Positions 35,200-44,737 of a stretch of DNA of 64,000 bases are shown piece after piece. The stretch lies in NCBI GenBank assembly GCA_008638415.1, contig VWVT01000012.1, positions 1-64,000 on the forward strand. Direction: 5' to 3'. Numbering within the stretch: the stretch's first letter is position 1; each line of letters starts with the position of its first letter. The notes beneath the pieces were generated by a model, which worked only from the letters and a program-made list of their open reading frames with translations, was not told the origin of the DNA and searched no databases. The translations under genes and the position numbers were made by a program. Source of the stretch: Nocardiopsis sinuspersici. GTDB lineage: Bacteria > Actinomycetota > Actinomycetes > Streptosporangiales > Streptosporangiaceae.

Positions 35200-36195
35200 T
35201 CATCGGCCGCGCCACCAGTGCGCCGCCAGCAGCTCCGCCACCAGCGGTTCCACCAGCAGGCTCACGTCCGGGTCGGAGTCGCCCGGATAGCGCACCGTCA
35301 GCTCCGCCCCCGGCACGCGCTCGCGGCCGGGGGTGGGGCCCACCGCCACGAACGCGCCCCGCAGGTGCCGCAGGTGCTCGGAGAACCGCTCGTCGTAGGC
35401 CGACCCCGCGAACAGCAGCGCCCGGTAGTCCGTCACCGCCGCCAGGTAGCGGTCGGTGTGCGACCACTCCCCGGTCTCGCACGTGTGCGCCACCCGTACC
35501 GGCCCCTTGCGCAGCGCCTGCACCCCCTGCCCCGCCGACGCCAACCGCTCGGCCGGGGCCACCAGGTGCACACCGTGCGGCGAGTCCAGGACCCGGGCGG
35601 CCCGGGGCACCCACTCCGGGGCGCTCTCCAGCAGTGACACCGTCGCGTTGGCCGCCCGGCGCAGCAGCCCGGGGAGGTTCCGGCTGTTCCCCGACACCGG
35701 CGCGCCCAGGCGGTGCCCCAGCAGCAGGAGCAGGGCCAGAGCGTGCTGGTAGGCGCGACAGCCCAGGCCGCTCGCCTCCTCGCCCGCGTGCAGCGGCACC
35801 AGCAGGTCCGCCTGGCGTCCCACCACGGCGTCGACGGACGGAGCCAGCACGATCACCGGAGACCGCGCCACATAGCGGTCCAAGGCCGTGTACAGCTCCC
35901 GCTGCCCGCCGCCCAGGCTCACCGCCACCACCAGCGTCTCCGGGCCCGCGGGAGGCTCCTCCACCGAGGAGGAGAAGTCCGCGGTCGCCGCGATCCCGGC
36001 CCGGCGCAGGCGCGCGGCCGCCACCTCGCACGCGTGGCGCGCCGCGCCCAGGCCCAGGAAGCGCACCGACGCGGGCTCGTCGTCCAACAGGGCGGGCAGC
36101 GCGGCGTAGGGATCCCAGCGCGGGAAGCGGTCGGCGAGCGAGGCCAGGGCCTCGGGCTTGCCCGCGAGGTCGGCGGACAGGGACTCGGCGGTCAC
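35200..36195 (-). CDS. SIS-domain protein (sugar isomerase fold)
   Basis: 331 residues from GTG 36195. Two SIS-like halves: FLGLGAARHACEVAAARLRRAG and VVAVSLGGGQRELYTALD with IVLAPSVDAVVG in the first, VHLVAPAERLASAGQGVQALRKG and the C-terminal LLVEPLVAELLAAHWWRGR in the second. Looks like the bifunctional phosphoglucose/phosphomannose isomerase or GlmS-isomerase-like group, but the SGxT signature reads SLGGGQ, so substrate and activity are uncertain. Divergent from hisI. Confidence 0.8.
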   Translation of the reverse strand: MTAESLSADLAGKPEALASLADRFPRWDPYAALPALLDDEPASVRFLGLGAARHACEVAAARLRRAGIAATADFSSSVEEPPAGPETLVVAVSLGGGQRELYTALDRYVARSPVIVLAPSVDAVVGRQADLLVPLHAGEEASGLGCRAYQHALALLLLLGHRLGAPVSGNSRNLPGLLRRAANATVSLLESAPEWVPRAARVLDSPHGVHLVAPAERLASAGQGVQALRKGPVRVAHTCETGEWSHTDRYLAAVTDYRALLFAGSAYDERFSEHLRHLRGAFVAVGPTPGRERVPGAELTVRYPGDSDPDVSLLVEPLVAELLAAHWWRGR

Positions 36196-36330
36196 GGAAC
36201 CCCCAGGAGGAAGGAACGAGGCGGTGACGGTACGGACGCACGAACTCTAGGACATCTCCCGCCTCCCCTCCCTCCCACCGCCCTCGGGCCCTCGGACACC
36301 ACCCGGTGCGGGACGCTCCGCGCCCGGCCA

Positions 36331-36336
36331 TAACCT
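36331..36336 (+). promoter_or_regulatory. Candidate leaderless -10 of hisI
   Basis: TAACCT, seven bases, then ATG 36344, no SD. Confidence 0.5.
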
Positions 36337-36343
36337 GGAACGC

Positions 36344-36688
36344 ATGAGTGTCACCAGCCTCGACCCGGACATCGCCGCCCGCCTGAAGCGGAACCCGGAC
36401 GGCCTCCTCCCCGCCGTCGTGCAGCAGCACGACACCGGGGAGGTGCTCATGCTCGCCTGGATGGACGACGAGGCGCTGCACCGCACCCTCACCACCGGCG
36501 CCGCCACCTACTGGTCGCGCAGCCGCGGCGAGTACTGGGTCAAGGGGGCCACCTCCGGCAACACCCAGCGTGTGGTGTCGGTCGCACTCGACTGCGACGG
36601 GGACACCCTTCTGGTCCGCGTCGACCAGAGGGGCGCCGCCTGCCACACCGGCGACCGCACGTGCTTCGACGCGGGGAGACTCCTGTGA
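36344..36688 (+). CDS. hisI: Phosphoribosyl-AMP cyclohydrolase
   Basis: Opens the purine ring of PR-AMP, third step of histidine synthesis. 114 residues with [30 protein letters not shown], the Asp-rich [12 protein letters not shown] and the zinc ligands in [10 protein letters not shown]. Monofunctional (no HisE fusion). It lies 6.5 kb from the his operon, next to Trp-region genes, and its stop overlaps the GTG of the next gene (GTGA). Confidence 0.96.
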   Translation: MSVTSLDPDIAARLKRNPDGLLPAVVQQHDTGEVLMLAWMDDEALHRTLTTGAATYWSRSRGEYWVKGATSGNTQRVVSVALDCDGDTLLVRVDQRGAACHTGDRTCFDAGRLL

Positions 36689-37392
36689 GCTCCTCCACCC
36701 CTTCGGCGCGCACGGGACGGGAGTACGGCCTGGCCATGCTCGTCCTGGCCGCCGGAGCCGCCCTGCTGCTGGCCGCGGCCGGACGCCACTGGGTGACCGG
36801 CCAGCTCGAAGCCCCCGGACCGGTCGCCCCCGCGCCCGTCGAGCTCACCGGCACCGACCTCACCGGCGCCCTGAGCGGCATCGGCTGGGCCGGGCTGGCC
36901 GGGATCGCGGGCCTGTACGCCGCCCGGAACCGGGCCCGCCGGGCGATCGGCCTCCTCGTCGCCGTCGGCGGCGCGGCGGCCCTCGGCGCGGTCTGGGACG
37001 CCACCCGACCCGACACCCTCCTCGCCGCCGTGTCCGAGAACACCACCGCCGCGGCCGGCAGCGCGCAGGTGGCCGCCGCCCCCCAGCTGTCCGCCCCCGG
37101 TCCCGCCATGGCCGTGGCGGGCGCCGTGCTGCTGGTGGCGGCGGGCCTGTTCGCCGTGGTAAGGGCCCCCGCCTGGCCGGGCATGGGAACCCGGTACGAT
37201 CGAGACGCCGCACCGCGTGCGACCCGGGCCGAGACATCCTCCGACCTGTGGAAATCGCTGGACGCCGGTGACGACCCCACACTCGACGCCCCCGGAGGCG
37301 CCGCGTCCGGAGACGCCGCGGAAACGTCCGGGGACGGCACGGAACACGCATCGCTGGCAGCACGGCCAGCCGAACCGAAGGAGAATCCCTGA
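36685..37392 (+). CDS. Trp-region-associated membrane protein (TIGR02234 type)
   Basis: 235 residues, four predicted membrane helices: [71 protein letters not shown]. The first loop GRHWVTGQL and the acidic C-terminal tail match the actinobacterial family found in tryptophan gene regions. GTG 36685 overlaps hisI by four bases, and its stop overlaps the next ATG (TGATG). In streptomycetes trpE usually sits between hisI and this gene; here it is missing. Function unknown, perhaps membrane transport or regulation of Trp synthesis. Confidence 0.88.
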   Translation: MSSSTPSARTGREYGLAMLVLAAGAALLLAAAGRHWVTGQLEAPGPVAPAPVELTGTDLTGALSGIGWAGLAGIAGLYAARNRARRAIGLLVAVGGAAALGAVWDATRPDTLLAAVSENTTAAAGSAQVAAAPQLSAPGPAMAVAGAVLLVAAGLFAVVRAPAWPGMGTRYDRDAAPRATRAETSSDLWKSLDAGDDPTLDAPGGAASGDAAETSGDGTEHASLAARPAEPKENP

Positions 37393-37730
37393 TGGCCGAC
37401 GAACACCACGAGGACCACGGCAACACCGTGTCCGCCTGGTTCCTCACCATCTCCTGGATCGTGGTGTGGAGCGCGGCGGCCTTCGTCATCGTCTTCTCCG
37501 GCGGTGACGTGCTGCTGTGGACCGCCGTCGCCCTGGGCGTCAGCGTCGTGCTCGCCGCGATCGCCGGCGCCATGAAGAAGGCCGGGCTGGGCCGCAAGGA
37601 GCCCCGTCCCGTCCCGCCCACACGCGAGGAGTGGGAGGCCGGCCGTAAGGCCGCCGCCGCCCAGGCCGAGCCCGCCGCGGCCCAGCCCGGCCCCGCCCTC
37701 GACCCCGACGCCGAGTCCGCCAGGGCCTGA
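37392..37730 (+). CDS. HGxxPAAW-family small membrane protein
   Basis: 112 residues with HGNTVSAWFLTISWIVVWSAA, a variant of the HGxxPAAW motif that names the family, then a second helix LLWTAVALGVSVVLAAIAGAM. The rest is a basic/Pro-Ala-rich tail (PPTREEWEAGRKAAAAQ). Two-helix membrane protein, function unknown, typically next to the Trp-associated membrane protein as here (one-base overlap with it). Confidence 0.87.
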   Translation: MADEHHEDHGNTVSAWFLTISWIVVWSAAAFVIVFSGGDVLLWTAVALGVSVVLAAIAGAMKKAGLGRKEPRPVPPTREEWEAGRKAAAAQAEPAAAQPGPALDPDAESARA

Positions 37731-37988
37731 ACCCGATCCCGGCGAAACCACAGCTCACCACGAGTGCGCGGCAGAAAATGGACGAAGGTCGTACAGGACG
37801 GGTAGATTCACTCCACCGGCCCTGACTGTCGCGTTGGTTCCATTCGGTGGGACTCCCACTGGTCTGGAATCATTCGTTCCTGCCCGCGGCGTACGCTGCC
37901 GGTGATCCGGCCCTGCCCCATGCCGGATCGGCGTGCCGTCGGCACGCCGCGCCAAATCCCTTGTCCTCTTCTGAAAGTTGTACCGAGC

Positions 37989-38372
37989 ATGAGTTATGGT
38001 CCCCCGCCCCCAGGCAACCCCGGCGGCCCGCCCCCCGGCGGCGGCTACGGTCCCCCCAGCGGCGGCTACGGCCCTCCCGGCGGCGGTTACGGCGCCCCCG
38101 GCGGCCCCCCGCCGGACAACGGCCTCACCTGGGCCATCGTGGCGATCTTCTGCTGCTGGCCCTTCGCCATCCCGGCCATCATCAGCGCCACCAAGGTCAA
38201 CGACCTGTGGAACCGCGGTGACCAGGCCGGCGCGATGGAGGCCCAGGCCCAGGCCAAGAAGTGGACGAAGCTCGCCTTCATCCTCGGCAGCATCGCCTAC
38301 GTGCTGAGCATCGGGTTCTACATCCTGATGATCGTCATCGCCGCGTCGGCCAGCAGCCCGACGTACTACTAG
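37989..38372 (+). CDS. CD225/dispanin-type membrane protein A
   Basis: 127 residues. The N-terminal 45 are Gly/Pro/Tyr repeats (GGGYGPPSGGYGPPGGGYG). Then helix LTWAIVAIFCCWPFAIPAII, a conserved cytoplasmic-like SATKVNDLWNRGDQAGAMEAQAQAKKW loop and helix AFILGSIAYVLSIGFYILMIVI. This two-helix layout with the acidic/Lys loop is the CD225 (IFITM-like, dispanin) bacterial form. A second copy lies 0.7 kb away with a DUF2752 gene between. Function in bacteria unknown. Confidence 0.87.
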   Translation: MSYGPPPPGNPGGPPPGGGYGPPSGGYGPPGGGYGAPGGPPPDNGLTWAIVAIFCCWPFAIPAIISATKVNDLWNRGDQAGAMEAQAQAKKWTKLAFILGSIAYVLSIGFYILMIVIAASASSPTYY

Positions 38373-38453
38373 AAGGCACCCGCCCTCCAGTACCACGTCT
38401 GCCCCCGAGCGCCCCGGCACTCGGGGGCAGAGTCCTTCCGGTCCCCAAAGCCC

Positions 38454-38459
38454 TAAGCT
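38454..38459 (+). promoter_or_regulatory. Candidate leaderless -10 of the DUF2752 gene
   Basis: TAAGCT, six bases, GTG 38466, no SD. Confidence 0.5.
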
Positions 38460-38465
38460 GGTCGC

Positions 38466-38978
38466 GTGCACCCACACCACGAAAAGCCGTCGGAGAGCCC
38501 TTCGCCCCCGCCCCCAGCGGCACCCTCCCCGGCCGAACGGATCAGGCGCCGGGCCGAGAGGCTGCACCCGGTCGTGTGGCCCGTGGGCCTGGGCGTCCTC
38601 GGCCTGACGGGAGCCGCGCTCCTGCACCTCGTGGACCCCAACGAGCCGGGCAACTACCCCACCTGCCCCTGGCTCCTGCTCACCGGTACCTTCTGCCCCG
38701 GCTGCGGCAGCATGCGCGCGATCGCCCTGCTCACCCACGGCGAGGTCCTCGCCTCCATCAGCATGAACCCCCTGGCGTGGCTGCTGGCCCCCTACATCGC
38801 GTGGACCTACACGCTCTGGCTGGTCCGAACGGTCCGGCCGCCCACGAAGCCGCCCAAGCTCACGCCCGGCTGGTTCCTGTGGGGGCTGCTCACCGTCATC
38901 ATGGGGCACTGGATCCTGCGCAACCTGCCCTGGTTCTCCTTCCTGGCCCCCGAGACCCCGCTGTTCCCCGGCTGGTAG
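38466..38978 (+). CDS. DUF2752 membrane protein
   Basis: 170 residues. Disordered Pro/Ser-rich N-terminus (about 1-30), helix WPVGLGVLGLTGAALLHLV, then the family core TCPWLLLTGTFCPGCGSMRAIALLTHGE (two CPxC-like cysteines clustered before a helix), a second helix LAWLLAPYIAWTYTLWLV and a third LLTVIMGHWILRN. DUF2752 is often found beside CD225 genes, as here on both sides. Function unknown; the cysteines suggest metal or redox chemistry, as inference. Confidence 0.88.
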   Translation: MHPHHEKPSESPSPPPPAAPSPAERIRRRAERLHPVVWPVGLGVLGLTGAALLHLVDPNEPGNYPTCPWLLLTGTFCPGCGSMRAIALLTHGEVLASISMNPLAWLLAPYIAWTYTLWLVRTVRPPTKPPKLTPGWFLWGLLTVIMGHWILRNLPWFSFLAPETPLFPGW

Positions 38979-39077
38979 AGGGAACCAGAACCGGCCCGGC
39001 GCAGTCTGATCCGATGAGCGCGGCCACCTCCTCCGCGCGGCACCAAGACACCTCCACCTTCCGGAAGGTTTGATCAC

Positions 39078-39458
39078 ATGAGTTACGGACCCCCGCCCAC
39101 CGACGGTTACGGCCCTCCCGGTGGCTACGGAGGCCCTCCCGGATACGGTGGACCGCCGCCCGGGGAGCCGCCCAAGACCTACCTGGTGCACAACATCCTC
39201 GGCATCCTGAGCTGCCTGCCGGTCATCGGCATCATCGGCCTGGTCTTCTCCCTCCAGATCAACAGCAAGTGGCAGATGGGGGACTACCTGGGCGCCGAGT
39301 CCGCGGCCCGCACCGCCAAGACCATGGGCATCATCGGCCTGGTGCTCTTCATCATCGGCGTGGTCTTCGTCGTGCTCTACATCGTGTTCATCGTCGTGAT
39401 GATCGCCTTCTACGGGACGACCGCCGGCACGGTGGACACCACCTACGACACCTACTGA
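39078..39458 (+). CDS. CD225/dispanin-type membrane protein B
   Basis: 126 residues with a Gly/Pro/Tyr N-terminus (GGYGGPPGYGGPPPGE). Helix YLVHNILGILSCLPVIGIIGLVFS is followed by loop LQINSKWQMGDYLGAESAARTAKTM and a long helix IGLVLFIIGVVFVVLYIVFIVVMIAF. Same architecture as the copy at 37989, so the two flank the DUF2752 gene. The protein ends in a Thr/Tyr-rich tail TTYDTY. Paralogue with unknown function. Confidence 0.88.
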   Translation: MSYGPPPTDGYGPPGGYGGPPGYGGPPPGEPPKTYLVHNILGILSCLPVIGIIGLVFSLQINSKWQMGDYLGAESAARTAKTMGIIGLVLFIIGVVFVVLYIVFIVVMIAFYGTTAGTVDTTYDTY

Positions 39459-39700
39459 CACGGGCCCCGCTCCGTCCCCGCGGGCCGGGACGGAGCGCCC
39501 CTCCCTCCGCGTCCTCCGCCCGTGTTCCCGGACTCCCACGGAGTGTCACGCGGGGTCGCCGACCACGCGGCCCCGGCGGGTGGATACGATGACCAGCGAC
39601 ACGGTGCGACGGCGGTGTCCGGTCCCGTCGCGCGACTGTGGGCCGCCCCAGGGCGGACCACCACCGCGACCGGCCCACTTTCACGAGGGAGCAGTAACTG

Positions 39701-40507
39701 GTGAGCGTGCTCGACGAGATCCTCGACGGAGTACGCGCTGACCTGGCGCAGCGGCAGGAGGCCCTCCCCCTGGACCGCCTCAAGGCCCAGGCCGGGGCGA
39801 CACCCACCCCGCAGGACGCCGAGGCCGCCCTGCGGCGCCCCGGCGTGCACGTCATCGCCGAGGTCAAGCGGGCCAGCCCCTCCAAGGGCCCCCTCGCTAC
39901 CATCACCGACCCTGCGGCCCTGGCCCGCGACTACGAGGCCGGCGGCGCCGCCCTGATCAGCGTCCTCACCGAGCAGCGCCGCTTCAACGGCAGCCTCGCC
40001 GACCTGCGGACGGTCCACCAGGCGGTCGAGACCCCGCTGCTGCGCAAGGACTTCGTGGTCAGCTCCTACCAACTGTGGGAGGCCCGCGCCTTCGGGGCCT
40101 CCGCCGTACTCCTCATCGTCGCGGCCCTGTCCCAGGAGGCCCTGGTGTCCCTGGTCGAACGTGCCCGCTCGCTGGACCTGACACCGCTGGTGGAGGTCCA
40201 CGACGAGGAGGAGGTCTCCCGCGCCCTGGACGCCGGGGCCACCGTCGTCGGCGTCAACGCACGCAACCTCAAGACCCTGGAGGTGGACCGGGACACCTTC
40301 TCCCGGCTCGCCCCGCTCATCCCCTCCGACGTCGTCAAGATCGCCGAGTCCGGAGTCCGCGGCCCGCACGACCTGCTGGCCTACGCCGGCGCCGGTGCCG
40401 GCGCCGTCCTCGTCGGTGAGAGCCTCGTCCGCGGCCGGAACCCGCGCGAGGCCGTCGCCGACCTGGTGACCGCCGGGGCCCACCCCGCCCTGCGAGACCG
40501 GAACTAG
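39701..40507 (+). CDS. trpC: Indole-3-glycerol-phosphate synthase
   Basis: (beta/alpha)8 enzyme closing the indole ring (CdRP to indoleglycerol phosphate). 268 residues: [14 protein letters not shown] with catalytic Lys, [44 protein letters not shown], and IAESGVRG. Monofunctional. A typical GGGAGCAG precedes GTG 39701. First of the trpC-(leader)-trpB-trpA genes; trpE, trpD and trpG are not in the window, and trpF is replaced by PriA. Confidence 0.96.
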   Translation: MSVLDEILDGVRADLAQRQEALPLDRLKAQAGATPTPQDAEAALRRPGVHVIAEVKRASPSKGPLATITDPAALARDYEAGGAALISVLTEQRRFNGSLADLRTVHQAVETPLLRKDFVVSSYQLWEARAFGASAVLLIVAALSQEALVSLVERARSLDLTPLVEVHDEEEVSRALDAGATVVGVNARNLKTLEVDRDTFSRLAPLIPSDVVKIAESGVRGPHDLLAYAGAGAGAVLVGESLVRGRNPREAVADLVTAGAHPALRDRN

Positions 40508-40516
40508 GGGCACACC

Positions 40517-40585
40517 GTGACGGGAACGACGCAGGTGCCGGGCGCGGCCACGGTGCGCCCCGGCCTCCGATGGCGATGGCTCTAG
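40517..40585 (+). CDS. Putative trp leader peptide (22 aa)
   Basis: GTG 40517 to TAG 40583-40585. The peptide ends LRWRWL, two Trp codons within the last four residues. That is the arrangement expected of an attenuation leader where ribosomes stall when charged tRNA-Trp is scarce. The stop codon lies in the left arm of the following hairpin. The SD is weak (GGGG). It could instead be a chance ORF. Confidence 0.5.
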   Translation: MTGTTQVPGAATVRPGLRWRWL

Positions 40586-40615
40586 GGAGCCCGCAGGCGT
40601 GAGCCGCGGGTTCCC
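40585..40615 (+). promoter_or_regulatory. Hairpin 1 of the trpC-trpB spacer
   Basis: GGGAGCCCGC (40585-40594) pairs with GCGGGTTCCC (40606-40615), one G-U, loop 11. It begins inside the leader stop codon, so a ribosome there would block it. Confidence 0.55.
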
Positions 40616-40642
40616 GACGCCGCGTTGACCCACAGTCCGAAC

Positions 40643-40665
40643 GCGCCGCCGGAGCCAGGCGGCGC
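40643..40665 (+). promoter_or_regulatory. Hairpin 2 of the trpC-trpB spacer
   Basis: GCGCCGCC (40643-40650) pairs with GGCGGCGC (40658-40665), loop 7. Candidate terminator or ribosome block before trpB; no T-run. Confidence 0.5.
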
Positions 40666-40743
40666 ACAGCCGGTCGGCGCGCGGACCCCGCGGCGCAAGG
40701 TCCGGGGAAGCCACGCGGTCGGCCCTTCCCAGGAGAACTTCCC

Positions 40744-41957
<1,214 letters not shown>

Positions 41958-41961
<4 letters not shown>

Positions 41962-42776
41962 CCGCCACCGCACTACAGCACAGGCTGGCCGAGACCCGCG
42001 AGGCCGGACGGGCAGCGCTGATCGGCTACCTGCCCGCAGGGTTCCCGGACGTCGAGTCCTCGATCAGGGTCGTCGAGGCCATGGTGGAGGGGGGCTGCGA
42101 CGTCATCGAGGTCGGCCTGCCCTACTCCGACCCCATGATGGACGGCCCCACCATCCAGCGCGCCGCGGACCGGGCCCTGGCGGCCGGGACCACCACCGAC
42201 GACGTGTTCCGCGTGGTCGAGGCCACCGCCGCCACGGGCGCCGCCGCCGTGGTCATGTCCTACTGGAACCCGATCGAGCGCTACGGCGCGGAGCGCTTCG
42301 CCAACGCCCTGGCCAAGGCGGGCGGGGCCGGGGTGATCACCCCCGACCTCATCCCCGAGGAGGCCGAGGAGTGGGTCGCCGCCTCCACCGCCTCCGGGCT
42401 GGACCGTGTGTTCCTGGTCGCGCCCTCCTCCACCGACCGGCGGCTGGCCCTGACCACCCGGACCTGCAGCGGCTTCGTGTACGCGGCCTCGCTGATGGGC
42501 GTGACCGGCACCCGCACCCAGGTCGCCGACACCGCCGCCGAACTGGTGCGGCGCACCCGGGAGGCCACCCGCGGATCCGGACTGCCGGTCTGCGTGGGCC
42601 TGGGCATCTCCACCGGCGCCCAGGCCGCCGAGGTGGCCGCCTACGCCGACGGGGTGATCGTCGGAGCCGGGTTCTGCCAGCGGATCCTGGACGCGCCCGA
42701 CCTGGAGACCGGACTCGTCGCGGTCCGCTCCTTCGCCCAGGAACTGGCGGAGGGGGTGCGCTCGGGCCGCACCTGA
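41958..42776 (+). CDS. trpA: Tryptophan synthase alpha chain
   Basis: Cleaves indoleglycerol phosphate and channels indole to TrpB. 272 residues: [35 protein letters not shown] with the catalytic Glu and Asp, [11 protein letters not shown], and [27 protein letters not shown] for the phosphate-binding end. ATG 41958 overlaps the trpB stop. A long hairpin follows the stop. Confidence 0.97.
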
Positions 42777-43138
42777 GCACCGGGGCGTCCCGGCGCCCCG
42801 ACACAGGCGGGAGGCCGTCCCCTGCGGGGCGGCCTCCCGCTCTGCCCGTGGTCCTCGCCACCCGGACCGCGTCCGTCGCCCCCGCTCCGGGCAAGGGAAC
42901 GGTTAAGGCGGTGAGAATCGGGTGAGAGCCTCCCCGGAAAGCCCCGCGAGGCCCCCGCGACCAGGTATCCATGGAGGCGGCGGTGACGCCCGTCGCCCGA
43001 GGGCGGCGACCGCTGCGCCCGAGATTCCGGACGCAGGGTCACGCACTCGACACAGGCAGTAGGATCTGACGCGACACGAAGAGCGGCGAGGCGCACACCC
43101 GAAGCGATGATCCGCCCCCTATCTCCCCGAAGGCCCGA
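42777..43138 (+). other. 362-bp intergenic region after trpA
   Basis: Holds the strong hairpin at 42807-42840 and beyond it a stretch probably carrying the promoter of the MauE-DsbA-lgt genes (less GC-rich near 42900-42930 and 43050-43130). No gene seen. Confidence 0.5.
42807..42840 (+). terminator. 15-bp stem hairpin ending the trp genes
   Basis: 42807-42821 pairs with 42826-42840 (one G-U), loop 4, 30 bases past trpA. Confidence 0.72.
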
Positions 43139-43141
43139 GTG

Positions 43142-43654
43142 ATGGACACACCCGACCAGACTGTCGCCCCCGACTCCGCACGCGGATCGCGCTGGGAGGC
43201 CGTCCAACCCTGGCTCACCCTCGCCTGCCGGGTCGGACTGGCCGCCGTCCTGTTCTACGCGGCGGTCTCCAAGTTCCCCCCGGCCCTGTCCGTCCAGGCG
43301 GTGGAGGCCTACGACCTCTTCCCCGTCGACGTCGCACGGCTCATCGGCTACACCCTCCCCCTGTTCGAGATCGCCCTGGCCGTCCTGCTCCTGGCCGGAC
43401 TCGCCACCCGCTACGTCGGCGCCGTCAGCGCACTGCTCATGGTCGTCTTCATCGCCGGGGTCGTCTCGGCCATGGCGCGGGGCCTGAACATCGACTGCGG
43501 CTGCTTCGGCGGCGGCGGGCAGGTCGAGCCGGGGGAGACCAAGTACGGGCTCTCCATCGCCCGCGACATCGCCTTCGCGGCCCTGGGCGGCTTCATCGCA
43601 CTCTGGCCCCGTTCGCCCTTCGCCATCGACCGCGCCCTCGGACTGTTCCGGTGA
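43142..43654 (+). CDS. MauE/DoxX-like membrane redox protein
   Basis: 170 residues, four helices (VGLAAVLFYAAVSK, IGYTLPLFEIALAVLLLAGLA, GAVSALLMVVFIAGVV, IAFAALGGFIALWP) and the motif NIDCGCFGGG with C119 and C121. The fold and the paired cysteines before the last helix fit MauE-like proteins, thought to reoxidise or reduce partner thioredoxin-fold proteins. The following gene, overlapping at its longest start, encodes a CPAC thioredoxin-fold protein, so the pair likely work together in the membrane. GTG 43139 is an alternative start. Confidence 0.87.
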   Translation: MDTPDQTVAPDSARGSRWEAVQPWLTLACRVGLAAVLFYAAVSKFPPALSVQAVEAYDLFPVDVARLIGYTLPLFEIALAVLLLAGLATRYVGAVSALLMVVFIAGVVSAMARGLNIDCGCFGGGGQVEPGETKYGLSIARDIAFAALGGFIALWPRSPFAIDRALGLFR

Positions 43655-43707
43655 GCCCCCGAAACGGGCCCGGTCGGCCGTATCCAGCAGCAGAAACAGG
43701 GGAAAGC

Positions 43708-44688
43708 ATGGGGAGTGAAGCGCGCAGGCGCTCCCGCGAGAGGATCAGGGAACAGAGGGAGAAGGAGAAGCGGGCGGCCAAACGCAACAGGACCCTGCTC
43801 GTCGTGGGCGCCGCCGCGGTGGTGGTCCTGCTCATCGTCGGCATCGGCTACCTCGTGCTCAACGCCGACCGCCGGAGCTCGGGGTTCGAGGGCGCACTGC
43901 CGCCCCGGACCCTGCAGGAGGACGGCAGCGTCGTCATGGCCCAGGAGGGCGTCGAGGCCCCCGTCGTCGAGGTCTACGCCGACTACCAGTGCCCCGCCTG
44001 CCGCCAGTTCGAACTGCTCAACGGCGACGTCCTCAAGGAGAACGCCGCCGAGGGACAGGCCATCGTCCACTACCGGCCGGTGAGCATCTTCGCCCAGCAG
44101 CCGCCGCCCATCAGCAGCAACTCGCTGCGCGCCGGGGCCGCCGCCCGCGCCGCCGCCGACCACGACCGCTTCGTCCCGTACAACGACATCCTCTTCGAGA
44201 ACCAGCCCACCGAGGGCGAGGAGGGCTTCGCCGTCGAACAGCTCCAGGACTGGTTCGCAGAGACCGACCCCACCGAGCAGCAGCAGGAGCAGTTCGACCA
44301 GCGCGTGGAGGAGGAGGCCGAGGTGGTCACCCGGTTCACCGGGGAGTTCCTGCCCGCCCTGACCCAGGACGCCCAGGAGCAGCTCGGCCAGGAGAGGCTG
44401 GGCACCATGGTCCTGTCCGACCTGCTCGCCTGGGGCGAGGAGAACGGCCACGACTCCTCGTTCCTGGACGGGACGTACACGGGCCAGATCATCGAAGCCA
44501 CCGGGAACGCCTACACTCGCTACAGCGGAGACAACGCCTTCCGCGCGACCCCCTCCGTCTACGTCAACGGTGAGTTGCTCGACAACAACACCGCGATGAC
44601 CGCCCGGGGCCTCGACGAGGCGATCGACTCAGCCGAACCCGGCGAGGTCGACACCCGGCCCATGGGCGACGGGGGTGGTGCGGAGTAG
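43708..44688 (+). CDS. Membrane-anchored DsbA-like thiol oxidoreductase
   Basis: 326 residues: basic N-terminus, one anchor helix (about 29-51), then an extracytoplasmic thioredoxin fold with CPAC at 95-98 (VYADYQCPACRQFELLNG). A helical insert follows (about 115-245, Glu/Gln-rich) and ATPSVYVNGELLDNNTAM with the cis-Pro. DsbA-like disulfide introduction or reduction outside the membrane is expected. The start is ATG 43708, with GGGGA upstream; GTG 43651 is possible. Between mauE-like and lgt genes in one unit. Confidence 0.9.
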   Translation: MGSEARRRSRERIREQREKEKRAAKRNRTLLVVGAAAVVVLLIVGIGYLVLNADRRSSGFEGALPPRTLQEDGSVVMAQEGVEAPVVEVYADYQCPACRQFELLNGDVLKENAAEGQAIVHYRPVSIFAQQPPPISSNSLRAGAAARAAADHDRFVPYNDILFENQPTEGEEGFAVEQLQDWFAETDPTEQQQEQFDQRVEEEAEVVTRFTGEFLPALTQDAQEQLGQERLGTMVLSDLLAWGEENGHDSSFLDGTYTGQIIEATGNAYTRYSGDNAFRATPSVYVNGELLDNNTAMTARGLDEAIDSAEPGEVDTRPMGDGGGAE

Positions 44689-44737
44689 CCACCCCTGAAG
44701 ACATCCCCGCACGCGGGGCGAACCCGAGAGCAGACCA

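Larger units (their letters stand above)
40508..40743 (+). promoter_or_regulatory. trpC-trpB spacer with leader-like features
   Basis: A 236-bp spacer, unusually long inside a tight operon. It holds a 22-codon ORF ending in Arg-Trp-Arg-Trp-Leu (40517-40585), a hairpin on its stop (40585-40615) and a second hairpin (40643-40665), then the trpB SD (CAGGAG). Layout suggests translation-coupled attenuation of trpBA. Some actinomycetes instead carry a small trpM gene here; no longer ORF is seen. Confidence 0.6.

Noticed and set aside
31164..36195. Secondary-metabolite gene cluster around the ABC exporter
   Set aside because: Neighbours are core metabolism; no synthase, ligase or tailoring genes are present.
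40508..40743. A trpM-like small gene between trpC and trpB
   Set aside because: No frame of about 60 codons with a start and SD exists here. Only the short Trp-ending leader ORF is plausible.
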